In this document: one piece after another, positions 45,301-53,281 of the stretch
Layout: each line of letters opens with the position of its first letter
How positions within the stretch are numbered: position 1 is the stretch's first letter
From: JBGTSJ01 sp041940305
Lineage (GTDB): Bacteria > Planctomycetota > Planctomycetia > Planctomycetales > Planctomycetaceae
Reading direction: 5' to 3'
Length of the DNA stretch: 64,000 bases
Assembly: GCA_041940305.1 (NCBI GenBank)
Contig: JBGTSJ010000002.1
Span: forward strand, 496,001-560,000
Position numbers and translations under genes: made by a program
The notes under the pieces: generated by a model
The model's database searches: none
What the model saw: the letters and a program-made list of their open reading frames with translations, nothing else
What the model was told of the DNA's origin: nothing

Positions 45301-45545
45301 GCCTGCCCGAGATAGAGTCTCGCGGCGGGGACGTGCGCATCGCCGGCGTTGCGGGTGAGGAACTCCCGAAAGCTGCGGGCGGCGACGTCCCAGCGCTCCT
45401 GCTTGTAGAACTCGAGCGCGACGTTGTAGTCGTCGGTGGCGTCGGCGAGGAGTGCGGGGGGAGCCAGCAGACAGGCTGCGGTGCAGAGAACCAGGAGAGC
45501 GGTCGCGGTCGGGCGGAATCTGGCTGTTTTCGCGGGTTTCGTCAT
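42384..45545 (-). CDS. Giant secreted tetratricopeptide repeat protein
   Basis: A 1,053-residue protein with a signal peptide (RPTATALLVLCTAACLLAPPALLA). Almost all of the mature protein is TPR-type repeats with the W-x-x-A/Y-x3-F pattern (NVALEFYKQERWDVAARSF, RLYLGQALVNQRKFDEARKVF, ARFRIAESSYFLQEYDAALKEL and about 20 more). This is typical of periplasmic scaffolds of the outer membrane assembly or Tol-Pal YbgF-like type. It precedes ExbB by 69 bp, the usual planctomycete order. A partner ExbD would be expected nearby but is not adjacent. Confidence 0.85.
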   Translation of the reverse strand: MTKPAKTARFRPTATALLVLCTAACLLAPPALLADATDDYNVALEFYKQERWDVAARSFREFLTRNAGDAHVPAARLYLGQALVNQRKFDEARKVFRDYVAAHPDLDDVPLARFRIAESSYFLQEYDAALKELDEYLTQHPDHELAVRASHYKGQTQLRLNDAAGAAATLSDLLKGSPDKAIADEARYGLARAREALGEQPAAAELYRQLAADLQGRFAPDAQFRLAAMFFEAKEYARAEQEFAALSERFPQHRLAPSAELNAGYASYSLNQHPAAIAHFRKAAADPEFAPTAEMWIGLSQKQQGDYAAASQTLQTTYERDESQPLADRLLFHWADSELRAGNYGQSQALFARLVERFPDNERADDSLHLATESALRAGDLDAAERFHQQFEQTFPGSGLRWLQWIVSGRIHLARGDALAATDSANPAAAEQYRLAAARFSSVVNDSELAGTRSQARLQLGRAHARLADHEQVVAALAPLVDEFRSGMGDRELADGLLLQSESLLRLQRFADAVDVAQVYLGIPNAPDPAAAWSSIALAETRQNHPDEAAAALEQLAQADRTSLTVARVAYECAEAAYSAMQWQTAARLFERAASIDEATGYHAAALSGLGYSQHEAGDHAAAAQTFAALIAAHPDDRPLASNAAHMQGLSLQMSGDLAAAAEAYAAGRDQFTLAGNESPSDADRTAGYNAYRCAKGAARAWRDLGQVQQSDDAYQLAYEELKLQPVDQQAELDKLLNEWALLSYEAERFERSDELFNLLLTERPDSSLADDARLYLGESAFFANRPDEARELFQAVITDEQADPFVRQRAHLLMLDIAAQQKLWPDLLQSASTFIEQFPESDQTPYARYRLGEAAIETGDLDRAVAELSALTQQPEESPVAGAEWYPSVWVLLAEAYLRQKDYPQVEATVAEFRRRLPDSPYLYHADEVLGRSYQAQAYLEKAREAFSRVVNSESGRRTATAARAQFNIAETYLIEKNPEVALAEYYKVYVSYAYPEWQAPALFQAGQCDESLKRWDGATKTYETLIAEFPDSEFAPMAEARLEVVRNKQSP

Positions 45546-45705
45546 ACTGCCGTCCTCGGGTCGCGCGGCGCGTGAGAGTTGAATGGTATCTGCGCCGGCG
45601 CGCGGGGGGCAAGGAGATGTTTGAATGGAGTGCGGGGGACGCGGTGCGGGTCGTGGTGGAGAGCGCCGCGTGGGCCCGGAGTTCGCGGCAGGTGAATTGT
45701 GGGTC

Positions 45706-45740
45706 CAGCGGTCGGCACAGGGGACTGTGCCGGCGACTTT
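45706..45740. repeat. GCACAG hairpin repeat, copy 1
   Basis: GGCACAG (45714-45720) and CTGTGCC (45725-45731) form a 7-bp hairpin with loop GGGA, inside a 35-nt block that recurs at 59552-59586 with two mismatches. It lies in the control region of the ATP-grasp gene, 18 bp upstream of its ATG (45758), so it could affect translation start. Confidence 0.75.
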
Positions 45741-45757
45741 AGGAGACGGACGAGTCG

Positions 45758-46645
45758 ATGCAGATCGCGGTGCTGGGGAATGCGGGGAGCTGGTATGTGG
45801 CGGACCTGGCCCGCGCGGCGGCGGCGCGGGGAGATCAGTGCACGCGAATCGATTATCGAGCCGTTGTGGCGGCGGTGTCGCGGGAACGGAGCGGAGTGAC
45901 TTCGCACGAACAGTCGCTGGATGACTGCGACGCCATCCTCGTGCGGACGATGCCCCCCGGTTCGCTGGAGCAGGTGGTGTTCCGGATGGACTGCCTGCTG
46001 ATGCTGGAAGCGCGGGGCGTCACCGTGCTGAACCCGCCGCGGGCAGTGGAATGCGCGGTGGACAAGTACCTGTGCACCGCGCGGCTGTGTGCGGCGAATC
46101 TGCCCGTCCCGGAGACGGCGGTGTGCGAGAGCAGCGAGGCGGCGCTGGAGGCATTTGAGAGGCTGGGGGGGGACGTCGTGGTCAAGCCGATCTTCGGATC
46201 GGAGGGGCGCGGCATTCTGCGCGTCAACGATCCGGACCTCGCACTGCGGACGTTCCGCACGCTGGAGCGGCTGCAGGCGGTGCTCTATCTGCAGCAGTTC
46301 GTGGAGCACGAGGGATTCGACGTGCGGGTGCTGGTGCTGGACGGGCAAGTGGTGGGAGGGATGCGGCGGGCGAACCCGCACGACTTCCGGACCAACGTCG
46401 CGCGGCAGGCCCAGGCGCTGCCGCATGAGGTCACCGATGCAGAAGCCGATCTGGCGCAGCGGTCGACGGCGGCGGTGGGGGCGCGGTTTGCGGGGGTCGA
46501 CCTGCTGTATGCGCGCAGCGGCGAATGCCTTGTAATCGAAGTGAATGCCGTCCCGGGGTGGCGCGCGTTTCAACGCGTGACGGGGATCGACGTGGCGGAT
46601 CGACTGCTGGAAGTGCTGCGGCGATCCGTCAGAGGGGGTTCGTGA
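45758..46645 (+). CDS. RimK-family ATP-grasp glutamate ligase
   Basis: A 295-residue ATP-grasp enzyme that would ligate an amino acid, usually glutamate, to a substrate carboxylate. The RimK-like layout is clear: MQIAVLGNAGSWYVADL, ILVRTMPPGSLEQV, VVVKPIFGSEGRGI in the ATP-grasp lid, YLQQFVEHEGFDVRVLVLD, and the metal-binding EVNAVPGWRAFQ. Related planctomycete or methylotroph proteins take part in tetrahydromethanopterin glutamylation (MptN-like); no other C1 gene is in view, so this is only a possibility. The RimK S6-modifying role is less likely outside proteobacteria. Confidence 0.85.
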   Translation: MQIAVLGNAGSWYVADLARAAAARGDQCTRIDYRAVVAAVSRERSGVTSHEQSLDDCDAILVRTMPPGSLEQVVFRMDCLLMLEARGVTVLNPPRAVECAVDKYLCTARLCAANLPVPETAVCESSEAALEAFERLGGDVVVKPIFGSEGRGILRVNDPDLALRTFRTLERLQAVLYLQQFVEHEGFDVRVLVLDGQVVGGMRRANPHDFRTNVARQAQALPHEVTDAEADLAQRSTAAVGARFAGVDLLYARSGECLVIEVNAVPGWRAFQRVTGIDVADRLLEVLRRSVRGGS

Positions 46646-46977
46646 TGCCCGGTGCAGTTCATTGAACCGCGGAGAACGCTGAGGACGCGGAAAGAGGGAG
46701 ACAGACATAGATAACTGAGGCGGCGACGGAACTGCCTGGGGATGTCGCGGAGATACCATGTGCGGGCGATCTGCTGTACAAGACGCAGGCGAGGGCGAGC
46801 GGCCCTCGTGAAGGTAGCCGAACCTCTGTAGCCGGCCTCTCCGAGGCCGGGCGAGCGGAGAAACCTTGCCGATCCGGCTGGTGCGGACAGGGTCATAGAC
46901 CTCTTTGACAGATTTTGACGGCGGTGATGGACACGATCGAACCACCCGTTGCTCGCGGATTTTTCTGGACTTGAACG
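46646..46977. repeat. Intergenic region carrying two dispersed repeats
   Basis: This 332-bp stretch has no gene. At 46665-46691 a purine-rich direct-repeat type (ACCGCGGAGAACGCTGAGG...) occurs. At 46832-46850 a palindrome has perfect 8-bp arms, CCGGCCTC and GAGGCCGG, with loop TCC. TTGACA at 46905-46910 could be a -35 box but no AT-rich -10 follows at the right distance. The ATP-grasp gene ends to the left and the phosphatase-family gene begins to the right, both on the plus strand. Confidence 0.6.
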
Positions 46978-47907
46978 ATGCCTGAACTGGCTGCAGAACT
47001 GATTGAGCCGTTGCGGCGGCATGCACCGAGCCTGCTGCGCTGGAGCGGCGCGATTGCGAAGCAGTTGCGGCGGTTCAATGTGGCGGTGGAGGGAAAGTCG
47101 TCCGGCAGCGCGAACACGGATGCACTGACGCTGGCCGACCTGACCGTCCAGGAACTGGTGCTGTCGGGACTGAGGGACGCCGACCCGCTGTTCCGTCGCT
47201 GCCGGGTGGAGGCCGAAGAATCGAACGGGGACCTGGCGGCGTTCGCGGGGGAGAGCCCATGCGTGCTGGCGCTGGACCCGATCGACGGCACGCGGACGTT
47301 CCGGGATCACACCGGCGACGGCTATGCCGTAATGCTGCATCTGCGCACGGTCAGCGAGATGCTGTATTCGCTGGTGTTCCTGCCCGAGATGGGCCCGACC
47401 GGGACGTGGGTGCAGGCGTACGGTTCGACCATTCAATGCGGTCCCGATGATCCGCGGCGTCCGGCGGCGGAAGTGCTGGAGAGCATGCCGCCGCTCGATC
47501 GCGCCCGTCGTGAAAGCGGGTCGCCAAAGATCTACATGATTGGATTCCAGCAGCGGGACCGGGAGCGGGCACAGGCGGTGACGGACGCCGGGCTTGAGGG
47601 CGTGGCGCCGGACGACATGCCGGGGAGTATCTACCCATTGCTGTGCAGCGGCGAATTCGGGGGATCATTGATCCACTCGCCGAACGTGTACGACTTCCCG
47701 GTGTCGATGCACCTCGCGCGGATCCTCGGCGGAGATGCAGTGTGGGTCAAGGACGGTCGCAGCGTGGACTTCACGGAGACGTGGCTGGACGACCGGGCCG
47801 ACATGCTGCGGCTGCGCGGGATCGTCGCGTGCGCGGCGGACTCCAAGGTGATCAGTACACTCCGTGACGTGGCACGGGACTGGAACCCGAACCGGTATAC
47901 GGAGTAG
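46978..47907 (+). CDS. Inositol monophosphatase family protein (CysQ/SuhB-like)
   Basis: A 309-residue Mg2+-dependent phosphatase. Metal ligands are in EAEES (Glu80/Glu81) and in DPIDGTRTF (Asp100, Asp103). The C-terminal block has YDFPVSMHLARILGGDAVW in place of the usual metal Asp motif WD-x-AA. It could act as inositol monophosphatase, fructose-1,6-bisphosphatase type or 3'(2'),5'-bisphosphate nucleotidase (CysQ). The divergent C-terminal metal site makes the substrate uncertain. The region after 110 (GDGYAVMLHLRTVSEMLYSLVF) is a normal part of the fold. Confidence 0.85.
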   Translation: MPELAAELIEPLRRHAPSLLRWSGAIAKQLRRFNVAVEGKSSGSANTDALTLADLTVQELVLSGLRDADPLFRRCRVEAEESNGDLAAFAGESPCVLALDPIDGTRTFRDHTGDGYAVMLHLRTVSEMLYSLVFLPEMGPTGTWVQAYGSTIQCGPDDPRRPAAEVLESMPPLDRARRESGSPKIYMIGFQQRDRERAQAVTDAGLEGVAPDDMPGSIYPLLCSGEFGGSLIHSPNVYDFPVSMHLARILGGDAVWVKDGRSVDFTETWLDDRADMLRLRGIVACAADSKVISTLRDVARDWNPNRYTE

Positions 47908-47922
47908 CCGGCGAAGCTCAAC

Positions 47923-47953
47923 GAAACCCGGTTTCTTGAAGAAACCGGGTTTC
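47923..47953. terminator. Palindrome between convergent genes, possible bidirectional terminator
   Basis: GAAACCCGGTTTC (47923-47935) and its exact complement (47941-47953) form a 13-bp hairpin with loop TTGAA. It sits between two convergent stop codons (47907 and 47970), and copies of its core recur at 58272-58288 and, degraded, at 60073-60109. Confidence 0.6.
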
Positions 47954-47969
47954 TGCCGGCGCTGATTCA

Positions 47970-49310
47970 TTACTGCTGTGACAGGAACATCGGCCACGGC
48001 AGCAGGAAGGCGTGATGCTGGAACAGTTCCAGCTTCCCTTCCTCGCCGATGAACTGGGTGAAGAACAGCAGGAAGACGTACGCCCCCAAGAGCGGCCACA
48101 TCAGCAGGCGGACAAACAGCCGGGTGACGAACCAGGAGCGTTTCCCCTCGCGCTTCCGGCGGACGGCCCGATGGTAGGCCCAGCCGGCGATGACGCGGGT
48201 CGGGTAGATCGTGGCGATGAACACCAGCGTGATGAACCACATCGCGTCGCTGGGGGGGAGCACGATCTTGAACAGATACAGGGGGAGTGCGAACACGAAG
48301 ATGAGGATGACGGCGAGCAGCCAGGCGAACGGGGCGTGACGGAACAGATCGCGGACGGTCCCCAGTTCTCGAAAAGCCCGGAAGCGGTTCGTCGCCGCGA
48401 AGTGCGCCTGCAGGAAGGGGACCCAGGCGAACACGACCGTCAGCAGGAAGCCTCCGAGGATCGTGACGACGACGGGTCCGCCTTCGCTCGTCCGGGCGGC
48501 GGCGTAGAAGACGGTGGGGATCAGCAGCCAGGCAAACGCCCCCAGGAACGCGCGGAGGCCGAGCGAGAAATGATGCTTGAGCCGCAGCCGCGAGACGAAG
48601 TCGCGGATGTGCGCCGATGCCGTTTCTATGTAGTCCCCCGCGCGCAACCGGCGCACGAGCCAGAGTACGTTCTTGATCGGCCGGAAGAAGCAGCCCAGCG
48701 ATCCGCCGCGTGCGAGGGCCAGGCAGATGTGCAGCGTGATGGCGACCCAGGCGAAGCGGGTGAGGAAGGCGAGGATACCGGCCGCGGGAGCCGCGGGATC
48801 GATCAGTCGTGCATCCGTTGCGGCCGAGGAGAGCAGTCTCAAAGGCAGCAGCCAGAGATAACAGCCGAGTGCGATCGAGCCGATGCGCGGCGCGAGGCCG
48901 AGAAGCGGGAACGCGTTTTTGAACTTTCCGGTGCGTCCGACGCGACCTTCGACTTCCAGCAGATAGCCGAGCGCGAGGAAGTTGGCGATCGGAACCGCGG
49001 CGATGATCGCCAGCATCAGGACGAGGCTGGCGATGCCGAACAGTGCGCGGATGATCCACGCCGATGCGCGGAGGGGATGCCAGAAGAGGTGAGGTATCCG
49101 CGGCAGCCGGCCTTCGGAGTCGAACTCGGCGATCTCGAGCAATGCCGGTTTCGACGGCTTCGGCTCAAAATCGACGATCTCCAGCGGGCCGGAATCCGCG
49201 GTCGGCGTTCGATTCGCTGCCGGCAGCACATCCGCCAGCCAGATATCGCCGTCGCCGACATCGGTCGGACGAACGGTGGCACGGGTCGCTGACTGTGGCT
49301 GCTCCGGCAT
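47970..49310 (-). CDS. Multi-pass membrane protein of unknown function
   Basis: A 446-residue protein. Residues 1-85 are polar and probably cytosolic (acidic, Pro-rich). About 6-8 transmembrane helices follow (roughly 90-125, 160-175, 200-215, 270-300, 320-335, 355-375, 395-425). Notable are Gly/Pro-containing helices (ALGYLLEVEG, IPTVFYAAART), the basic loop KRKREGKRSWF, and a Phe-rich end. No family motif is recognised; it may belong to a planctomycete DUF4013-like group, but this is not certain. It is convergent with the phosphatase-family gene. Confidence 0.6.
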   Translation of the reverse strand: MPEQPQSATRATVRPTDVGDGDIWLADVLPAANRTPTADSGPLEIVDFEPKPSKPALLEIAEFDSEGRLPRIPHLFWHPLRASAWIIRALFGIASLVLMLAIIAAVPIANFLALGYLLEVEGRVGRTGKFKNAFPLLGLAPRIGSIALGCYLWLLPLRLLSSAATDARLIDPAAPAAGILAFLTRFAWVAITLHICLALARGGSLGCFFRPIKNVLWLVRRLRAGDYIETASAHIRDFVSRLRLKHHFSLGLRAFLGAFAWLLIPTVFYAAARTSEGGPVVVTILGGFLLTVVFAWVPFLQAHFAATNRFRAFRELGTVRDLFRHAPFAWLLAVILIFVFALPLYLFKIVLPPSDAMWFITLVFIATIYPTRVIAGWAYHRAVRRKREGKRSWFVTRLFVRLLMWPLLGAYVFLLFFTQFIGEEGKLELFQHHAFLLPWPMFLSQQ

Positions 49311-49739
49311 GACGTCGGCTGTGTGGGAGTCGCCCGAAGGAACAGATGCACCGTACGAAAATCGGTGCGCCTACGATAGATACCGCGATGAGGGGGCTGA
49401 GGTTTCACCGGACCCCTGAAACCCCGGCTGGGTGCGCCAGGTACTCAATGAGACGACACAAGGAAGGGAAGAAAAGGGAACGCTAATCTCCACTAATCTT
49501 CGCTAATCCAGAAAAGCCATTAGTGTAGATCAGCGGAGATTAGCGTTCCTATTTTCACTTGACCCGCCGTTCCTGGCGAACTTTCATCTGCTTTCATCTG
49601 CGAGTTTGGCTCGAAAAGTCTAGAATTTCAGGGCAGGTTGAGCGAACTGCGGGTGTGCCGCTGCCCACGAATACAGAGATGGGATTGATCGAACGGGGCC
49701 GGCGGGGTCGAGTACCGCCGCCCGTATCGGGTGACCGCC
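49311..49739. repeat. Intergenic region with a long imperfect hairpin
   Basis: No gene is evident in this 429-bp stretch. At 49471-49556 an imperfect inverted repeat has arms of about 35 bases (left arm core GGGAACGCTAATCTCCACTA, right arm complement with a few mismatches). It is AT-richer than its surroundings. At 49581-49600 the 10-mer CTTTCATCTG is repeated in tandem. TAGAAT at 49621-49626 could be a -10 box for the DUF1549 gene but no -35 is in place. Confidence 0.65.
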
Positions 49740-51689
49740 ATGAAACTGCGAACGATTGTTCCTCCGGTGCTGGTGGTGCTGGCCGTCGCCTGGGTGGCGA
49801 GCCTGGCGGCGCGGAGTCCGTTAAGTGACCGGCCGGCGGCCCTGAGTCGCCCGGTGGCGAGCGATCTCTCCACAGCCGTGGAGCAGGTGGACGCTCAGCT
49901 CGCGGAACTCTGGGAGGGAGACGGCATCGAACCGGCGGCCGTGGTGGAGGATGAGCTGGTCATTCTGCGGCGGCTGTCGCTGGCCCTGCACGGGACGATT
50001 CCGTCGCTGGAGGAGATTCGTCGATTCGAGGCGGATTCGCGCCCCGACCGGCTGGAGCGCTGGACCGCCGCGATGCTGGAGGACACTCGCTTCGCCGACT
50101 ACTTCTCGCAGCGGCTGTCGCGCGCGTACGTGGGGGTCGATGAGGGACAGTTCGTGCTGTTCCGGCGCGACCGGTTCAACGAGTGGCTCAGCCTGCAGCT
50201 GCAGGAGCATCGTCCTTACGACGAGATCGTGCGCGAGATGGTCTCCGGCACCGGGGTCTGGACCGGTGACCCGGAAGTGAACTTTCTGACGGGCGCCTAT
50301 GCCAACGACCAGTTCGACCAGGACAAACTGACCGGCCGGGTGGTGCGGGCGTTCCTGGGCCAGCGGATCGATTGCGCCCAGTGCCACGACCATCCCTTCA
50401 CGCACTGGAAGCAGAGCGAATTTGAAGGACTGACGGCGCACTTCAGCGAGCTGAACGTGTCGCTCGTCGGCATCGAAGACAAGTCCGGGAGTCGGGGTCT
50501 GCTGTCGCCGGAGGCCGCGGCGACGGTCAAGGACGGACCCGTTTCGGAGAAACTGCGGGGCGCGCTCGGACGGCAGAAGATCGGCCTGCCGGACAACGCG
50601 GTCGTAACCAGTCTTGAAGCGGACCAGTTGTGGGTCGTCACGGCCGGCCCCGAAGACGGGGACGCGGAGTCGGACGAAGACGTGGATGCGGAAGATGCTG
50701 CGACGGCGGACGTTCGGGCCGTGTTGCGGCGCACGGACGCGGGCATCGCGATCTTTCTGCCGGAGCGGGAGCACGTCATCGACGATACGCGGGCCGGCGA
50801 ACTGCGAATCGCGTCCCCCACCGTGCCGTTCGGACAGGAGTGGGTGCCGGAGAGCGGCACGCGTCGCGAGCGGCTGGCGGCCTGGGTGACCCATCCGGAA
50901 AACAAGCGGTTCGAACGGGCCATCGCGAACCGCGTCTGGGCGCTGATGTTCGGCAAGCCGTACTACACGTACACAGCGGTCGATGACCTGCCCGATCCCG
51001 AAGAGGAGATCTCGTCGCTCAAGGTGCTCGATCTCCTCGGGGCCGATTTCCGGGCGCACGGGTGCGACATTCGCCGACTGATCCAGGTGATTGCGGCTTC
51101 GAACGCCTTCCGGATGGACTCGGTGCATCCGTTGCAGGTCGCACTCGACGATGCAGAGAACATGGCGGAGGATGAGTATCGCGACATCTGCCAGACGGTG
51201 GAGCGGATCGAGAGCCGCTGGGCGGTGTTCCCGCTCGTGCGGCTGCGACCGGAGCAGGTGATCGGGGCGATGCTGCAGGCGAACCACGTCACCACGATCG
51301 ACCGGAACTCGCATCTGTTCGTCCGCTTTCAGCGGTTCACGCGCGAGAACGATTTCGTCAACGCGTTCGGCGACCCGGGCGAAGCCGAACTGGAGGACCG
51401 CGTCGGCACGATTCCCCAGGCGCTGCTGCGGATGAACGGGCAGTTCGCCCGCGAGCTGACGGAGGCGGGACCGTTTTCGGCGCCCGGCCGGATCAGCGGG
51501 ATGTCATCCACGCCGGAGCACTGCCTGGAGACGGCGTATCTCGTCTGCCTCACTCGCCGTCCCACTCCTGAGGAAGCCGCGTACTTCCTCCCGCAGTTGC
51601 AGGAGCAAAAAGGGCCTGCGGCTGATGGAGTGATGCAGGATCTGTACTGGACGCTCTTCAATTCCCCGGAGTTCAACTGGAATCACTGA
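49740..51689 (+). CDS. DUF1549/DUF1553 domain-containing secreted protein
   Basis: A 649-residue protein with an N-terminal signal/anchor (MKLRTIVPPVLVVLAVAWVASLAA). The DUF1549 domain (about 60-235) carries ILRRLSLALHGTIPSLEEIRRF, DRLERWTAAML and CAQCHDHPF, a CxxCH haem-attachment-like motif near residue 212. The DUF1553 domain follows in the second half (ERLAAWVTHPENKRFERAIANRVWALMFG, SNAFRMDSVHP, and the LVCLTRRPTPEEAAYFLP segment). DUF1549/DUF1553 proteins with DUF1501 partners are a planctomycete hallmark, linked to polysaccharide degradation. A GTG start at 49731 is also possible; the ATG is preferred for the signal peptide. The DUF1501 partner follows 99 bp later. Confidence 0.92.
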   Translation: MKLRTIVPPVLVVLAVAWVASLAARSPLSDRPAALSRPVASDLSTAVEQVDAQLAELWEGDGIEPAAVVEDELVILRRLSLALHGTIPSLEEIRRFEADSRPDRLERWTAAMLEDTRFADYFSQRLSRAYVGVDEGQFVLFRRDRFNEWLSLQLQEHRPYDEIVREMVSGTGVWTGDPEVNFLTGAYANDQFDQDKLTGRVVRAFLGQRIDCAQCHDHPFTHWKQSEFEGLTAHFSELNVSLVGIEDKSGSRGLLSPEAAATVKDGPVSEKLRGALGRQKIGLPDNAVVTSLEADQLWVVTAGPEDGDAESDEDVDAEDAATADVRAVLRRTDAGIAIFLPEREHVIDDTRAGELRIASPTVPFGQEWVPESGTRRERLAAWVTHPENKRFERAIANRVWALMFGKPYYTYTAVDDLPDPEEEISSLKVLDLLGADFRAHGCDIRRLIQVIAASNAFRMDSVHPLQVALDDAENMAEDEYRDICQTVERIESRWAVFPLVRLRPEQVIGAMLQANHVTTIDRNSHLFVRFQRFTRENDFVNAFGDPGEAELEDRVGTIPQALLRMNGQFARELTEAGPFSAPGRISGMSSTPEHCLETAYLVCLTRRPTPEEAAYFLPQLQEQKGPAADGVMQDLYWTLFNSPEFNWNH

Positions 51690-51760
51690 GACGACGTTTG
51701 CAGCCGCGAGGCGACTTCGAATCTCTTGTCGATTCCCTTTCAATCGCGTCATACCGAACA

Positions 51761-51785
51761 AGCAGCCTGAAGGCTGTACTCCAAC
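51761..51785. repeat. CAGCCTGAAGGCTG palindromic repeat before the DUF1501 start
   Basis: CAGCCT (51763-51768) and AGGCTG (51771-51776) form a hairpin with a 2-base loop, followed by TACTCCAACGCC. It lies 12-26 bp upstream of the DUF1501 ATG (51789), so it overlaps the region where a ribosome would bind. It belongs to a type I recall as dispersed in planctomycetes. Confidence 0.55.
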
Positions 51786-51788
51786 GCC

Positions 51789-53084
51789 ATGATCACTCAC
51801 CACTCACCACTCACGCTTCCGCTCACTCGCCGTGACGTGCTTCGGGCCGCGGCCGGACTCGGCGTGTCGTTCATGGTGCCCGCGATGGGATTGCGGGCGG
51901 CCGAGCAGCGCGGGTCGGAGCGTCCCAAGTCGCTCATCACGCTCTGGATGGCGGGGGGGCCCAGCCAACTGGAGACGTGGGACCCGCATCCGGGAACGAA
52001 GAACGGCGGTCCCACGCAGGCGATCGACACGACGCTCCCCGGGTTGCGGATCGCCCACCACTTCCCGCGGATGGCCGAGCAGATGCATCATCTGTCGGTG
52101 ATCCGGTCCCTTGTCTCGAAGGAAGGGGACCACGAGCGCGGCACATACTTCGTGATGACCGGGTACCGGCCCGATCCGACGGTGGTGCACCCGTCGCTCG
52201 GCGCGCTGCTGGCCCGCAACCTGCCTGATGACGGCGTCGAGATTCCGCACCACGTCTCGCTCGCCAGCGGGGATGGCTTCGTGGTGCCGCGCGGAGGGTA
52301 CCTCGGCGATCAGTACGACGCCTTCCGGATCTTCGATCCCGGCCAGAACGTGAACAATCTGAAGGGCATCGAGAACGAGGAACGGCAGGATCGCCGCCTC
52401 GCCGGACTCGATCTGCTGTCCCGCACATTCCGCCGCGGGAGGAGCGTGAGCGTCGACAACACGCTCCATCAGCACGTGGTGGAACGTGCGCTGACCATGA
52501 TGAACTCCGAGCAGCTCAAGGCGTTCGACCTGCAGGAGGAGCCGAAGGAAGTCATCGACCGCTATGGCGACTCCCGGTTCGGGCGTGGCTGCCTCGTCGC
52601 GCGGCGGCTGGTCGAGACCGGCGTGCGCTCCATTCAGGTTGTGCTTCAGGGCTTCGATACCCACGCAGCCAACTTCACCGGACACGAAACGCAGGCCCAG
52701 CAGCTTGATCCGGCATTCTCCGCACTCGTGGCGGACCTGGCCGAGCGCGACCTGCTCGACTCGACCGTTGTCCTGTGCATCGGCGAGTTCGGCCGCACGC
52801 CGCAGATCAATCCGCTGGACGGGCGCGACCACTGGCCCAACGGCTTCTCCTGCGTCATCGGAGGCGGCGGCCTGCGGTCGGGGCTGGTCATCGGCGAGAC
52901 GTCCAATCCGGACGAGGCCGTCAACGTGAAGTCGATCCAGCCGGCCGACCCCATCAAGGTCCCCGACCTGTACGCGACCATCCTGCAGACGATGGGGGTC
53001 GAGTACGACTACGAGGAAATGACCCCCATCGGCCGCCCGCTGCTCCGCACCGAGGGTACGCCGATCGAGCGATTGCTGGCGTGA
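51789..53084 (+). CDS. DUF1501 domain-containing secreted protein
   Basis: A 431-residue DUF1501 protein directly after the DUF1549/DUF1553 gene (99-bp gap, same strand), the typical planctomycete pair. A twin-arginine-type signal (LTRRDVLRAAAGLGVSFM) is followed by LITLWMAGGPSQLETWDPHPG, the HHFPRMA segment, VMTGYRPDPTVVHPSLG, QGFDTHAANF and the GEFGRTPQINPLDGRDHWP block near the C-terminus. The first codons sit on a CACTCAC triplication (51792-51813) that encodes ITHHSPLTL, an odd low-complexity N-terminus. The true start may be at a later Met if that stretch is not translated. Role in polysaccharide use is inferred from the family context. Confidence 0.93.
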   Translation: MITHHSPLTLPLTRRDVLRAAAGLGVSFMVPAMGLRAAEQRGSERPKSLITLWMAGGPSQLETWDPHPGTKNGGPTQAIDTTLPGLRIAHHFPRMAEQMHHLSVIRSLVSKEGDHERGTYFVMTGYRPDPTVVHPSLGALLARNLPDDGVEIPHHVSLASGDGFVVPRGGYLGDQYDAFRIFDPGQNVNNLKGIENEERQDRRLAGLDLLSRTFRRGRSVSVDNTLHQHVVERALTMMNSEQLKAFDLQEEPKEVIDRYGDSRFGRGCLVARRLVETGVRSIQVVLQGFDTHAANFTGHETQAQQLDPAFSALVADLAERDLLDSTVVLCIGEFGRTPQINPLDGRDHWPNGFSCVIGGGGLRSGLVIGETSNPDEAVNVKSIQPADPIKVPDLYATILQTMGVEYDYEEMTPIGRPLLRTEGTPIERLLA

Positions 53085-53183
53085 TGGACGGAAATCAGGA
53101 CTGATCGACAGCAAACGGCGGGACTTCGCCTTAAGTGGGAAAACCGTGGTCGCCTTCGGCTCTGTCCTGGACTGATCGCGGTA

Positions 53184-53213
53184 TTGACGGCTTTCCAGCA
53201 GAACCCCTAGGAT
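53184..53213 (+). promoter_or_regulatory. Sigma-70-like promoter of the glycosyltransferase gene
   Basis: TTGACG (53184-53189) and TAGGAT (53208-53213) are separated by 18 bp and lie about 70 bp upstream of the ATG at 53282. The spacer is one base longer than ideal and the -10 is one mismatch from consensus. Confidence 0.45.
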
Positions 53214-53281
53214 TCCCCGCTTTTTCTCGTTAGGGGACCCGATGCGGGGTCGGCGGCCCCGGCGATGGCCGGAGGCAGTGG

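Noticed and set aside
46905..46933. TTGACA-based promoter for the phosphatase-family gene
   Set aside because: The -10 position reads TGGACA with a GC-rich setting, too far from consensus.
45542..47026. 494-residue minus-strand frame across the ATP-grasp gene
   Set aside because: Antisense to a protein with ATP-grasp motifs and spans repeat DNA; no motif of its own.
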